This document shows, piece after piece, positions 8,817-19,649 of a DNA stretch of 64,000 nt; positions within the stretch are counted from its first letter, which is position 1, and each line of letters starts with the position of its first letter. The stretch is from DASRDZ01 sp035652335 (GTDB lineage Bacteria > Chloroflexota > Dormibacteria > Aeolococcales > Aeolococcaceae): the NCBI GenBank assembly GCA_035652335.1, contig DASRDZ010000037.1, positions 1 through 64,000 on the forward strand. The letters are read 5' to 3'. Position numbers and translations under genes: made by a program. Below the pieces are notes generated by a model, which was given only the letters and a program-made list of their open reading frames with translations, was not told the DNA's origin and did not search any database.

Positions 8817-9392
8817 ATGACCACTCGATACCGGAGGGCGGGTCTTGGCGTCGCCGCCGCAGCGGTGATCCTCGGGCTCAACGCCTGCGGCAGCTCGGGG
8901 CAGGACACGGGTGGTGGCGCAGGGTCGAACGGAGGCGGCGCCGGCAGCGGCTCCTGCGCCGGCAGCGCCATCTGCTTCACGATGCAGGTGGCGGTGACGG
9001 GAGCTGTGCAGGTCTCCGGGACGGTGCAGATCCCCGGGTCGATACAGGTCGGCACCGATGTCAGCTCGTGCTCGGCATGGGCGAAGGGCAAGGCCACGTC
9101 GAGCTCATTCAGCATCCCGACGCCGGACTACGGGACCACGCTGGACGGCAACCCCTTCCGCATCACCATCAACACGGGCGGTCAGACGTACCACGGTCCA
9201 GGCACGTATCCGAGTGAGTTCGGAGGTGCCATCGGAGTTGGCGGGATGAACTTCGCCGGCGTTCATGGCAACAACAGCAATGGAGTCGCTGTGATCAAAG
9301 CCGACGGCTCGGGGTCCTTCACCTTCAACAATGTGCCGTCCACGGGCGGGTCGGGCAGCGCATCGGGCTCGTTCACCTGGACCTGCTCCTGA
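8817..9392 (+). CDS. Secreted lipoprotein, hypothetical
   Basis: A 191-residue protein with a basic N-terminus, a hydrophobic stretch and a lipobox LGLNAC with Cys24, so it should be lipid-anchored on the outer face of the membrane. A Gly/Ser linker follows, then a beta-rich domain with several short repeats of the VTG-VQVSG-TVQIPGSIQVG type. Four or five Cys residues in the mature part could form disulfides. The region resembles the surface-exposed ends of mycobacterial LpqH-type antigens only loosely. The function is unknown. Confidence 0.6.
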   Translation: MTTRYRRAGLGVAAAAVILGLNACGSSGQDTGGGAGSNGGGAGSGSCAGSAICFTMQVAVTGAVQVSGTVQIPGSIQVGTDVSSCSAWAKGKATSSSFSIPTPDYGTTLDGNPFRITINTGGQTYHGPGTYPSEFGGAIGVGGMNFAGVHGNNSNGVAVIKADGSGSFTFNNVPSTGGSGSASGSFTWTCS

Positions 9393-9671
9393 CCTCGGGT
9401 CGCGTGTGTTTGGGCCGGGGTTGGCCATAGCTCGGTGAGCGCTGGGCGTGGGGTTCGCAGTGATTTCGAGCCACTGCTCGAGCGCCGGGCACAGCTTCCG
9501 CCAGTGCGGCTTCTTTCGGCCGATCCATTCACTCGCTGATCATGGATGGCCCCACCCCGGGCCGCCTGCACAGGATGCGGGCGTCGCTTCTCGCCATGGT
9601 GGACGTCGTGCAATCATGTCGCCGGACGCCCGACCGGCGTCGAAGGAAACGGATTCCGAGGCGGAGAGGAT

Positions 9672-10247
9672 ATGGCGGGAAGGCGACCTCCCGGCGAGGG
9701 TCGTAGCGACCCCCTCAACATTGCGCTGGCCGAGTACGGATTCTTGACGGATGAGATTCGCACACGGCTAACGCTCCAATTGCAGGTGCTCGTCTTCGAT
9801 TTGACCGCCGTCGGGGCAGTAGTGGCGCTCATCTACTCTTCGCACGCAACCGAGCACTTGTTGCTCCTGGTGATGCCCCTCTCGCTGGTCTTCATACTGG
9901 TGTGGGCCGACTTGGGATTCATGACGCTCAGCATCGGTGGCTATATCCGAGGAAGGCTGTGGCCGTACATCCGCAGTCTTCCCCTGAGCGGTGACGTCCC
10001 CTCGTGGGAGGAGTTCCTCTTCGAAGTCAGCCAACGGCCCGCCTGGGTGGCGCGGGCAGTGATACCTATCCTGGCGTGCTACGTCGCCCCGAGCGGAGGG
10101 GCACTTACCCTCTATGGCCTCTGGCCCGGACGCTCGTGGGCTGGTCTCGCAGCTGAAGCCGCCGTGCTGCTGATCGGCTCGCCGGTGGGCGCTCTTCTCG
10201 GCTACCTCTGGTTTCGCCAAGGATGGGAAGCCGGCGGGGTAACGTGA
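9672..10247 (+). CDS. Multi-pass membrane protein, hypothetical
   Basis: A 191-residue protein with four hydrophobic helices (approximately residues 32-50, 56-76, 118-138 and 150-170). A cytosolic N-terminal segment contains IALAEYGFLTDEIRTRL, a pattern common in small bacterial membrane proteins of unknown role. The start at 9672 follows an AG-rich ribosome site (GGAGAGG), and the upstream in-frame sequence is Cys/Arg-rich and unlikely to be coding. Codon use is less GC-biased than its neighbours, which hints at a younger arrival. Confidence 0.55.
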   Translation: MAGRRPPGEGRSDPLNIALAEYGFLTDEIRTRLTLQLQVLVFDLTAVGAVVALIYSSHATEHLLLLVMPLSLVFILVWADLGFMTLSIGGYIRGRLWPYIRSLPLSGDVPSWEEFLFEVSQRPAWVARAVIPILACYVAPSGGALTLYGLWPGRSWAGLAAEAAVLLIGSPVGALLGYLWFRQGWEAGGVT

Positions 10248-10393
10248 CACGAACAGAGGTTCGGGGTGGACCCAGGTTCCGGTATGTCGAACCGCCCTGC
10301 CCTTGTTGGGTCGCCGCCTTTGGCTGTCCGAAGACCACCCACGACGCCTGAGCCGGGAGCACCGCTTCTCTTCGGCAACTCCACGCCGCGGGA

Positions 10394-10738
10394 TCAGCGT
10401 CCAAGCACCACATCGATACCGGCGAGGACGAGGTCGAGCTTCCTTGCAGGCACCCGGCCCGTTCGCTCGGTCAGGTCTGCCCGGTCGAGAGTGACGACCT
10501 GGGACACGTTGGCGACCGACGGCTTGGGCAAACCTGTGGCACGCTCGTCGAGGGACACATTCCCTGGCGCGTTCGAGCACCGCAGATTGCCCGTCAGCGG
10601 GACGCACACGACCGTGCTGATGCGACTCCGGTTGAGCGCGTCTCCCTGGGCGACGATCACAGCGCGCCGAAACCCAGGCTCGGAAGCCTGCGGCTCCAGC
10701 ACCTCAGCCCACCACACGTCGCCCTGGCTGACACTCAC
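10394..10738 (-). CDS. MazF/PemK-type endoribonuclease toxin
   Basis: A 114-residue protein with the PemK/MazF fold signature: QGDVWWAEVLEP at the N-terminus, FRRAVIVAQGDALN, STVVCVPLTGNL and NVSQVVTLDRADL. The family cleaves single-stranded RNA at short motifs to arrest translation. The gene overlaps its antitoxin gene by 4 bases (ATGA), the usual antitoxin-first order. Confidence 0.92.
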   Translation of the reverse strand: MSVSQGDVWWAEVLEPQASEPGFRRAVIVAQGDALNRSRISTVVCVPLTGNLRCSNAPGNVSLDERATGLPKPSVANVSQVVTLDRADLTERTGRVPARKLDLVLAGIDVVLGR

Positions 10739-10971
10739 CAGCTATTGCGCTGCAGCGCGCGACGCGACGCTGCAGTGACGAACGGATCAGCCGGCTGGTC
10801 GACATCCGCGAGCGCGTGATCCATCGCCTCCGTGACACGATCCGGGGCGTGCCGTGCGACGTATTCGGCAACCGCGCGGCTGTAGAGGCGGCTTCGCGAT
10901 TCTCGGGTCCGCCTGATCAACTCTTCCGCCTGTTCGAATACATCGTCAGGGATCGACACCGCCGTCTTCAT
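10735..10971 (-). CDS. Ribbon-helix-helix antitoxin of the MazF-type toxin
   Basis: A 78-residue protein with an N-terminal ribbon-helix-helix (MKTAVSIPDDVFEQAEELIRR), which should dimerise on the promoter DNA. The acidic and flexible C-terminal tail (about 45-78) would wrap the toxin. It is translated first, with the toxin start overlapping its stop. It likely autoregulates the pair together with the toxin. Confidence 0.88.
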   Translation of the reverse strand: MKTAVSIPDDVFEQAEELIRRTRESRSRLYSRAVAEYVARHAPDRVTEAMDHALADVDQPADPFVTAASRRALQRNSW

Positions 10972-11093
10972 GCCCGCAGTATCGGCGCCGCCACCTCAAC
11001 CTGTGACTTGACGGTCGAGGTCGTGACGGGTGAGCGGGCGGGGAGGCAGCCGCAAGCCGGGCTCTTAGCGAACGCGAATCGCGACTTCTGTGG

Positions 11094-11169
<76 letters not shown>

Positions 11170-11288
11170 GGGCGGAGGCGTACATGGTATCCGAAGGCTG
11201 CCGGGCGGTTGCTGTCCGGCGTCGCCCGGGTGAAAACGGGCCGCAGTTCACATTGGCGATCCGCACACAATCGTGATTTGCAGTCCGG

Positions 11289-11330
11289 AGGGGCGATCGA
11301 GCAGAATCACGCGCAGTCGCCCCTTCGGGG
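11289..11330 (+). promoter_or_regulatory. Two overlapping hairpins upstream of the coiled-coil/AT-hook gene
   Basis: AGGGGCGA (11289-11296) pairs with TCGCCCCT (11317-11324). The second arm overlaps a tight CCCC-TTC-GGGG hairpin at 11320-11330, so the two folds exclude each other. This could be an attenuator or terminator in the leader of the gene at 11392; nothing else supports it. Confidence 0.3.
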
Positions 11331-11391
11331 GTGGTCATGCGCACAGGCCCGGGTGCGCCCCTCCCATGCCCTTCCATCGAGGTTCACGTCG

Positions 11392-11907
11392 ATGCCCCGT
11401 ACGCGTGCAGTCACGTCCATCTCCGCCCGGCGGCCGGCACGCGCCGCCGGCGACCCCTCCGTCGTGCAGACCGCCCAGCGGATGGTCGGCCAGATCGAGG
11501 CGCTGGTCGACGAGATCTCGGCCCTGCGGGCAGACAACGACGCGCTGCGGCGCGAGCTCCAGGACGCGGTGACCCTGATGGAGCGGGCCAGCACCGCGCT
11601 GGGATCGGGGACGGTGCGCCGGCGCGGGCGTCCCGTGGCGGAGAGCAACGGCGGGCGGCGGGCGGCACGCACCATCGTCGGCCGGCGAGCGAAGGGCGCC
11701 AAGGGGCGGGCGACTCCTCCCGAGGTGACCGCCGACGTGGTCCGTGCGGTGCTCGCCAAGCTCGGCGAGGCGACGGCCGCCGAGGTGGCGGCGGAGATCA
11801 CCAAGGCGGGAGTGCCCGTGTCGGGGCGGGCCGTGCGCTTCATCGCCGAGCGCGCCGGGGCGAACACCTCCGTGGGGCCGGACGGGCAGCGCCGCTACCG
11901 CGTCTGA
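11392..11907 (+). CDS. Coiled-coil, AT-hook and winged-helix-like DNA-binding protein
   Basis: A 171-residue protein in three parts. A heptad-patterned coiled coil (about 27-65) contains IEALVDEISALRADNDALRR. A basic linker carries an AT-hook-like RRRGRPV core (about 80) and more Arg/Lys. The C-terminal domain (about 115-171: EVTADVVRAVLAKLGEATAAEVAAEI...AVRFIAERAG) resembles a small winged helix. The architecture suggests a dimeric nucleoid-associated or regulatory protein. The start at 11392 is chosen because upstream codons are not protein-like. It is not a family I can name. Confidence 0.6.
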   Translation: MPRTRAVTSISARRPARAAGDPSVVQTAQRMVGQIEALVDEISALRADNDALRRELQDAVTLMERASTALGSGTVRRRGRPVAESNGGRRAARTIVGRRAKGAKGRATPPEVTADVVRAVLAKLGEATAAEVAAEITKAGVPVSGRAVRFIAERAGANTSVGPDGQRRYRV

Positions 11908-12030
11908 GCTCGCGCGGGGCGCGAGGGGCGGGGCGGCTGGCAGCTCTGAGGTGAGGCGGGACATCGGCTGACCTCCGGCGCGGCAGGGGGTTGCAACAAA
12001 TTTGTGGTTAGTCTAGCATGTCGCACCAGC

Positions 12031-12642
12031 ATGTTCGCAATCACAAAACTCCTCACCAGCGCAGGCTCGCCGGCAGGTCGATGGCCGGGGCGCCGGCTCC
12101 TCGTCGGAGGGGCCGCCCTCCTGGTCGTCGTGGGCGGGGCTGTCGCGTGGCTGGCGTCGCGCACGGCCCAACCGGCGCGTGCGTCGCTCGGTCCCGCTCC
12201 CGCGGTCGACGCCGGAGCGCCGGCGATGGCGCTCGTCTTCGTCAGCGGCGCGGTCGTGCATCCCGGCCTCTACCGCCTCTCCTCGAGCGCCCGCATCGCC
12301 GACGCGATCGCGGCCGCGGGCGGTCTCCTTCCCAGCGCCGACCCCGGCAAGCTCCCCGACATGGCCGGGCCCGTGCACGAAGGCAAGCAGATCAACGTGC
12401 CCTTCCTGCGCACCAGCTCGACTCGCGGTGTTGCCGCCAAACTCGACATCAACACGGCGACCCTCGACGAGCTGGCCGCGATCCCGACCATGCCCTATGG
12501 CCTGGCCGAGGCGATCGTCGACTACCGCACGCAGTTCGGCATGATCCGTTCGCTCACCGAGCTGCGGACCATGCTGGGCGTCGACGGACCGACGGTCACG
12601 GGACTGCGTCCCTACCTCTACGTCGCACCGGTGTCGCCGTGA
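12031..12642 (+). CDS. comEA: ComEA-like competence DNA-binding protein
   Basis: A 203-residue membrane-anchored protein with one N-terminal TM helix (about 22-44), an SLBB-type beta domain (ALVFVSGAVVHPGLYRLSSSARIADAIAAAGG) and a C-terminal helix-hairpin-helix domain (LDINTATLDELAAIPTMPYGLAEAIVDYR). ComEA binds incoming double-stranded DNA outside the membrane and hands it to ComEC. The stop overlaps the comEC GTG start by 4 bases. A TAGTCT/TAGCAT promoter-like stretch lies at 12009-12019 in a locally AT-rich patch. Confidence 0.88.
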   Translation: MFAITKLLTSAGSPAGRWPGRRLLVGGAALLVVVGGAVAWLASRTAQPARASLGPAPAVDAGAPAMALVFVSGAVVHPGLYRLSSSARIADAIAAAGGLLPSADPGKLPDMAGPVHEGKQINVPFLRTSSTRGVAAKLDINTATLDELAAIPTMPYGLAEAIVDYRTQFGMIRSLTELRTMLGVDGPTVTGLRPYLYVAPVSP

Positions 12643-14996
12643 ATCGCCGGCTCGTCAGCACGCCCGCCGGGTGGGTCGCGGTGGCCGCCTGCGCGACGCT
12701 GGCGGCGGCGGTGTCCCTGGCTGCGGCGTTGCGCCTGAGTCCGGCCGTCTCGGTGGCGCCCGCGCTGTGCGCGGCAGTGCTGGTGCTCGTCGCGAGAACG
12801 CGGACAGCGCATCTCTGGCGCGTCGCCGCGCTGATCACGGCCGCGGCGGCGATGGGACTCCTGCGCGGCGCCGTCGACGGCGGGCCGCCGGTGCTCGTCC
12901 GCGCACCGCACTCCGGCACCACCGTGCTCACCGGCACGGTGCGCGACGGCACGGGCTCGCGCCGCACGGCATCGCAGGTCATCGTCGACGCGCAACGGAT
13001 GGAGACCGCCGACGGCCCGGTCGACGTCAGCGGCGGCGTGCTGGCCACGCTGCGAACACCCGCGCAGGTGCTGCCCGGCGACCAGGTCGAGCTCGACGCG
13101 ACCGGATTGCGCCCGCTGCGAGCCGCCGGCGCCGAGGCCGGCCTGCTGCGTGACGGTGTCAGCGCCGTGGCGCAGTCCGCCACGATCACCGTTCTCGCCG
13201 AAGGCGGCCCGTCCCCGTCGCGGCTCCTCGCGCAGGCGCGGCTGGGGCTGGCCTCCACCGTCGACGCCGCGCTGCCGGAGCCGGGGTCGTCGCTCGTCAA
13301 CGCGCTCGCCTTCGCGCTCCCGCAGCCGCTGCCGGCGACACTCACCGCGGCGCTGCGCGACTCCGGCCTGGCCCACATGCTCGCCACCAGCGGACTGAAG
13401 GTCGTGCTGGTCGCGGGCGTCATGGGGTCGCTGCTGGCCGCGCTGGCGACACCGCCGCGGCTGCGGCTGACGCTCATGGCCGCGTCGGTGGGCGGATACA
13501 TCCTGCTCTGTGGGGCCAGCCCCGCCGCGGTGCGCAGCGCGCTGATGGCCGCGACCGGATGGACGCTGTACGGCAGCGGTCGATCCGCCGATCCGCTGCC
13601 CCTGCTCGCCGCCGTCGCGGCGGCGATGCTGGTGGTGTCCCCCGGGCTGGCCCAGGACGTCGGGTTCCAGCTCACCTTCCTGGGCACCCTGGGCATCCTG
13701 CTCTTCGCGACGCCGCTCGGCGAGCGCCTGCCCGGCCCTCGACTGCTGCGCGAGCCGTTCGCGGTGACGCTCGCGGCATCCGCGGTGACGCTGCCCGTGA
13801 TGGCCTCGACGTTCGGCGTGATCTCACTGGTCGGCCCGCTGGCCAACGCGCTCGCCGTGCCGCTGCTGGCACCACTGCTGGTCACCAGCGGCATCGGAGC
13901 TGCGCTGGCGCTGGTCGCTCCCATGCTCGGGTTCGTGCCGCTGCAGATCGCCGGAATGCTGGCGGGCGCGATCGCCGACGTCGCCGCGTGGACGGCGGGG
14001 CTGCCCCTCGCCGTGCACGTCAGCAGCTGGCCGCCGGTGTTCACCGTCGCCGAGCTCGGCGCCATCGGGGCGGCGGCGACGGTCTGGAGAGCGGCGCGGC
14101 ACCGTGCTCCCGACAGGCGAGCCTTCGGCGCGCTCCTCCGCCCGCCGACCGGCGGCGCCGCGAGCACATCGAGAGACGTCCCGCGGCGCGGGGGCCGTCG
14201 GCATCTGAGCCGTCCCGCCGCTCTGGCGACGAGCGGCGCCGCGGCCACGCTCCTCGCCTCGCTGATCCTGCTCGCCGCCGGCCGCCCTGACGGCCGCCTG
14301 CACCTCGCCGTGCTCGACGTCGGCGCAGCCCGTGCCGACCTGGTGCGCACGGGCAGCGGGGACCACGCGCTGGTCGACAGCGGCTCCGATCCGCAGCAGC
14401 TCCTCGACGCCCTCGGCCCGGCGCTCCCGCCACTGACCCGCAGCCTCGGCATGGTCGTCCTCACCTCCGGCGACCGCCTCGGCGCCGGCGGTCTCGCCGG
14501 TCTCGCCGGTCGCTACAGCGTCGACCGCGCCGTCGCCCTCGACGGCCTGCCGGCCGCCGCACGGAACGCGCTGACGGCGCTGGCCGACCGCGGAACCCAG
14601 GTGACCACCGTCACCGGCGACGCCGCCTGGACCTGGGGTGGTGCCACGTGGCGGCTCATGCCCGCCATCGGTGCGGCCACGCCTGCCGCCGCGCTGCTGG
14701 TGGCCGACCCGACCGGCAGCGCCCTGCTGGTCGGCAACCTCGACACCACCGCCCAGGAGGAGCTCGCGGGCGCCGTGGGGGACTCGCTCCGCGCCGACCT
14801 CCTCGTCGCCCCACCCGGTGGCTCGATCGTGCCCGTCCTCCTCGACGCCGCCCGCCCCCGAAGCATCGCCGTGCCCAGTGTGCGCGGCGCGCGGACCGCA
14901 TCCACCACGCTGCTCGCCGGGCCCGGCGTGCGTCGCACCGGCGACTCCGGAACGCTGGCGTACGCCGGAGGCGATGGAGGCCTGACTGCGACATGA
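12639..14996 (+). CDS. comEC: ComEC/Rec2 DNA-uptake channel with degenerate nuclease domain
   Basis: A 785-residue protein. An N-terminal OB-like DUF4131 region spans about 20-190. The polytopic Competence domain spans about 210-480 and contains DSGLAHMLATSGLKVVL. The C-terminal metallo-beta-lactamase-like domain spans about 550-785. ComEC forms the inner-membrane channel for single-stranded DNA during transformation. In canonical proteins the C-terminal domain carries T-H-x-D-x-D-H, a GD and HHG metal ligands. Here the first motif reads LTSGDRLGAGG (about 608), LLTGD has become LLVGN (about 697) and HHGS has become PPGGS (about 725). The fold is kept but the zinc site is gone. Start is GTG inside the comEA stop. 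Confidence 0.9.
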   Translation: MNRRLVSTPAGWVAVAACATLAAAVSLAAALRLSPAVSVAPALCAAVLVLVARTRTAHLWRVAALITAAAAMGLLRGAVDGGPPVLVRAPHSGTTVLTGTVRDGTGSRRTASQVIVDAQRMETADGPVDVSGGVLATLRTPAQVLPGDQVELDATGLRPLRAAGAEAGLLRDGVSAVAQSATITVLAEGGPSPSRLLAQARLGLASTVDAALPEPGSSLVNALAFALPQPLPATLTAALRDSGLAHMLATSGLKVVLVAGVMGSLLAALATPPRLRLTLMAASVGGYILLCGASPAAVRSALMAATGWTLYGSGRSADPLPLLAAVAAAMLVVSPGLAQDVGFQLTFLGTLGILLFATPLGERLPGPRLLREPFAVTLAASAVTLPVMASTFGVISLVGPLANALAVPLLAPLLVTSGIGAALALVAPMLGFVPLQIAGMLAGAIADVAAWTAGLPLAVHVSSWPPVFTVAELGAIGAAATVWRAARHRAPDRRAFGALLRPPTGGAASTSRDVPRRGGRRHLSRPAALATSGAAATLLASLILLAAGRPDGRLHLAVLDVGAARADLVRTGSGDHALVDSGSDPQQLLDALGPALPPLTRSLGMVVLTSGDRLGAGGLAGLAGRYSVDRAVALDGLPAAARNALTALADRGTQVTTVTGDAAWTWGGATWRLMPAIGAATPAAALLVADPTGSALLVGNLDTTAQEELAGAVGDSLRADLLVAPPGGSIVPVLLDAARPRSIAVPSVRGARTASTTLLAGPGVRRTGDSGTLAYAGGDGGLTAT

Positions 14997-15030
14997 CGCT
15001 GCATCCCCTCCCGGCCCCCGAGCCGGACCC

Positions 15031-15043
15031 TATGATCGCCGGG
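15031..15043 (+). promoter_or_regulatory. Internal -10 (TATGAT) directly before recQ ATG
   Basis: TATGAT at 15031-15036, seven bases, then ATG 15044. The spacing equals that of several other genes in the window and would give a leaderless recQ mRNA separate from the comEC transcript. Confidence 0.4.
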
Positions 15044-17109
<2,066 letters not shown>

Positions 17110-17113
<4 letters not shown>

Positions 17114-18144
17114 CCGTCATGCCGCAGCCGCCGCCCCCGCTGCTGCTGATCCACGGCGAGGAGCGGCACCTCGTCGACACCCAGGCGCTGCAGTGGCTCG
17201 ACGCCGCTCGGGCGCAGTCCAGCAGTGACCTCAACATCGAGGTCATCGACGCACCGGCGAAGCTCGACCAGGTGCGGCGCAGCCTCAGCGAGATGCCCTT
17301 CCTCGACCCGCTCCGCCACGTCATGGTGCGCGACGCACCGCAGCTGAGCGAACGCGGGCGCCGCGGCGCCGACCCGCCGGACCTGCTCGTCGCCGCGCTG
17401 CGCGAGCGCTCACCGACGACGGTCGTCTGCCTCGTCGTGCACGGCAAGGTGGCGCCGGCCAACCCGGTTTTCGTCGCCCTGCGCGAGCTGGGCGGCCGCG
17501 TGGACTACCACGGTCCTGTGCGCGGTCGCGACCTCCGCACCTGGCTGGAGCAGCGCCTGCGCAACGCGGGTCTGCGCCTGCCACCCGCTGCGGTGCAGCA
17601 CATGCTCGCCGTCTCCAACGGCGACCTGGGCATCCTCGAGAACGAGGTGGCCAAGCTGCGCGCCTACGCGGCGGGACGGCAGGCGCTCGACGCCGGCGAG
17701 GTGGAGCGCCTGGTCGGCGGCGACGAGCAGGTCGAGGTGTGGGGAGTGCTCGACCGCCTGCTCGGCCCCGCGCCCGGGGCCGGTGCCACCGCGGTGGACA
17801 CTGGGCTGGCCGGGGGCATGTCCTCCCAGTACCTCATCGCCACCATGAGCGGGCAGATCCGCGACCTGCTGGAGGCCCAGGAGGTGCTGCGGGAGAAGAG
17901 GGGAGGAGCGGCGGCGCTGGCCGCCGCGATCGGCGCGCCGCCGTGGAAGGCGGAGCGGATGGCCCGGCAGGCCGTTGCCGTGCCCGGCGAGGTCCTCGAG
18001 GGCTGGCTGCGCGCACTGCAGCGGCTCGACGCAGACGTCAAGGGCGGCCGCGTCGACGACGCCAGCGCGCTGCGGAGCTTCGCTCTGCGTGCGGCGCGAG
18101 AGGTCACCGAGGCGCGGGGCAGGGCCCGCGCGCGCGCCGGATGA
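17110..18144 (+). CDS. holA: DNA polymerase III delta subunit
   Basis: A 344-residue clamp-loader subunit. The N-terminal RecA-like fold begins PLLLIHGEERHLVD and shows the expected absence of a functional Walker A. The central region has LEQRLRNAGLRLPPAAVQHMLAVSNGDLGILENEVAKL, and the helical collar domain forms the C-terminus. Delta opens the beta clamp during replication. In many bacteria holA follows comEC and precedes rpsT on the opposite strand, which is the layout here with recQ inserted. Its ATG overlaps the recQ stop. Confidence 0.9.
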
Positions 18145-18154
18145 GACCGCCTGG

Positions 18155-18610
18155 CTAGGCCTTCCTGGCCCGCGTGGTCTTCGGCTTGTCCGCGGCGGCG
18201 CGGGTCTTGGCGGTGCTCTTCGCGGGGCTCTTGGCCGCGCTCTTCGCGCCGCTCTTCGCCGCGGCGGCACGGCCGCGCCCCTTCTCGCCGCCGGCCGCTG
18301 CGCTGCGGGCCGCGGCGCGACCCTCACCAGCCTCCCCCTCGCCGGCGGAGAGCAGGCGATGTGCCATCGACATCAGCCGCGACTTGCGGCGGTTGGCGTT
18401 GTTGCGGTGGAGGATGCCCTTCTCGGCGGCGCGGTCCAGCTCGCGGACCGCGGCCAGCACCAGCTCGGGTGTGTTGGCCTCCTCGACGCCGAGGAGGGCG
18501 CGCCGCGCCTTGGTGATCCGGGTGCGGACGGCAGACCGGACGGTGCGGTTGCGGACGTGCTTGCGCTCGTTGGCGCGGATGCGCTTGCGGGCGGAGCGGG
18601 AGTTGGCCAC
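18155..18610 (-). CDS. rpsT: 30S ribosomal protein S20 with long basic tail
   Basis: A 151-residue protein. Residues 1-85 are classic S20, starting VANSRSARKRIRANERKHVRN and including ILHRNNANRRKSRLM. S20 binds 16S rRNA early in 30S assembly. The family is usually about 88 residues. Here an extra 65-residue tail rich in Ala, Lys, Ser and Pro (repeated AKS units) resembles histone H1-like tails. The GTG start has an AGGAG ribosome site 4-5 bases upstream. The gene is convergent with holA (10-base gap) and has a TATACT promoter at 18668-18673. Confidence 0.95.
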   Translation of the reverse strand: MANSRSARKRIRANERKHVRNRTVRSAVRTRITKARRALLGVEEANTPELVLAAVRELDRAAEKGILHRNNANRRKSRLMSMAHRLLSAGEGEAGEGRAAARSAAAGGEKGRGRAAAAKSGAKSAAKSPAKSTAKTRAAADKPKTTRARKA

Positions 18611-18667
18611 GGGTCTCCTGAGCGTGGGCGAGGCGGCAGCAAGCCACCTCCGGCAGGCAACCGCGGG

Positions 18668-18673
18668 AGTATA
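18668..18673 (-). promoter_or_regulatory. -10 box (TATACT) of rpsT
   Basis: On the minus strand TATACT lies about 58 bases before the rpsT GTG, giving a leader of about 50 nt that contains the AGGAG site. The shared region also precedes ispE on the plus strand. Confidence 0.55.
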
Positions 18674-18722
18674 GCGTGTGGCGGCCGCACGGCCTCGCCG
18701 ACCCGGTACCGTCTGCGACGGC

Positions 18723-19649
18723 ATGCTCGTCGTCCCCGCCTACGCCAAGGTGAACCTCGCCCTCGAGGTCACCGGCCGCCGCCCCGATGGCTGGCACGAC
18801 GTCGCCACCGCCCTCTGCACCGTCGACTGGCACGACCTCGCGGGCGTCCACCTCTGCCGGCGGTCCGGCCCGGCAGCTCTCCGGCTGAGCGGCCCCTTCG
18901 CCGAGGGCGTGCCGCCGGGCGAGGACAACCTCGCCGTCCGCGCCGCCGCACTGCTCCTCCGCATCGCCGGCGCCACCGGCTTCGGCTTCGAGCTCTGGCT
19001 CTCCAAGCAGGTCCCGGCGGCCGCCGGGCTGGGGGGCGGCTCGGCCGACGCCGCCGCCGTGCTCCGTGCCGGCTCCACCCTCCTCGCCGCGCAGGGCGCC
19101 GCCGTCGCCCCCGAGGAGCTCACCGCGGCCGCCGCCGAGCTGGGCAGCGACGTCCCCGCGGTGCTCGCGGGCGGCGGCCTGCTCGCAGGGGGGCGCGGCG
19201 AGCGCCTCGCCCCCCTGCGCGTGCCCACGCTCCACCTGGCCATCGCCGTCGCGGGCGCCAGCGTGACGGCGGCCGCCTACGCTGCGTTGACCGACGAGGA
19301 ACGCCGCGCCACCGGCCGGGTCGCCCGGCTGGCCGCCGCACTCGAGGAGGACGAGGTGCCCGCAGCCCTGCTGGGCAGCGCTCTGGAAGCCGCCGCCTGC
19401 CGCGCCGCGCCGGGCCTCGCCGACTCGCTCGCCCGCCTCCGCGCGCTGACGCCGCAGACCCCCTGGCACCTCACCGGGAGCGGCGGTGCCGCCTTCGCCG
19501 TCGCCGCCGGCGCCGCTGAGGCCGCGAGCCTGGCCGCGAGCGCACGGAACGCCGGGTTCCCCGCACGCGCCTGCCGCACGGTCGCCACCCGGCTCGGGCC
19601 CCTGCCACCCCGGGCAGGGCGCGCCGCAGAAGGGCCGAGCCGAGGATGA
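18723..19649 (+). CDS. ispE: 4-diphosphocytidyl-2-C-methyl-D-erythritol kinase
   Basis: A 308-residue GHMP kinase that phosphorylates CDP-methylerythritol in the MEP isoprenoid pathway. The start PAYAKVNLALEVTGRRPDGWH, the ATP loop VPAAAGLGGGSADAAA (about 97-111) and the C-terminal TGSGGAAFAV motif are diagnostic. The gene overlaps murT by 4 bases (ATGA), which couples isoprenoid precursor supply to the cell-wall pair behind it. The C-terminus is Arg/Pro-rich and slightly extended. Confidence 0.93.
   Translation: MLVVPAYAKVNLALEVTGRRPDGWHDVATALCTVDWHDLAGVHLCRRSGPAALRLSGPFAEGVPPGEDNLAVRAAALLLRIAGATGFGFELWLSKQVPAAAGLGGGSADAAAVLRAGSTLLAAQGAAVAPEELTAAAAELGSDVPAVLAGGGLLAGGRGERLAPLRVPTLHLAIAVAGASVTAAAYAALTDEERRATGRVARLAAALEEDEVPAALLGSALEAAACRAAPGLADSLARLRALTPQTPWHLTGSGGAAFAVAAGAAEAASLAASARNAGFPARACRTVATRLGPLPPRAGRAAEGPSRG

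Noticed and set aside
12596..14464. Long minus-strand reading frame opposite comEC
   Set aside because: It mirrors comEC codons, is Ser/Ala/Arg-rich and lacks any family pattern; a shadow of high GC content.
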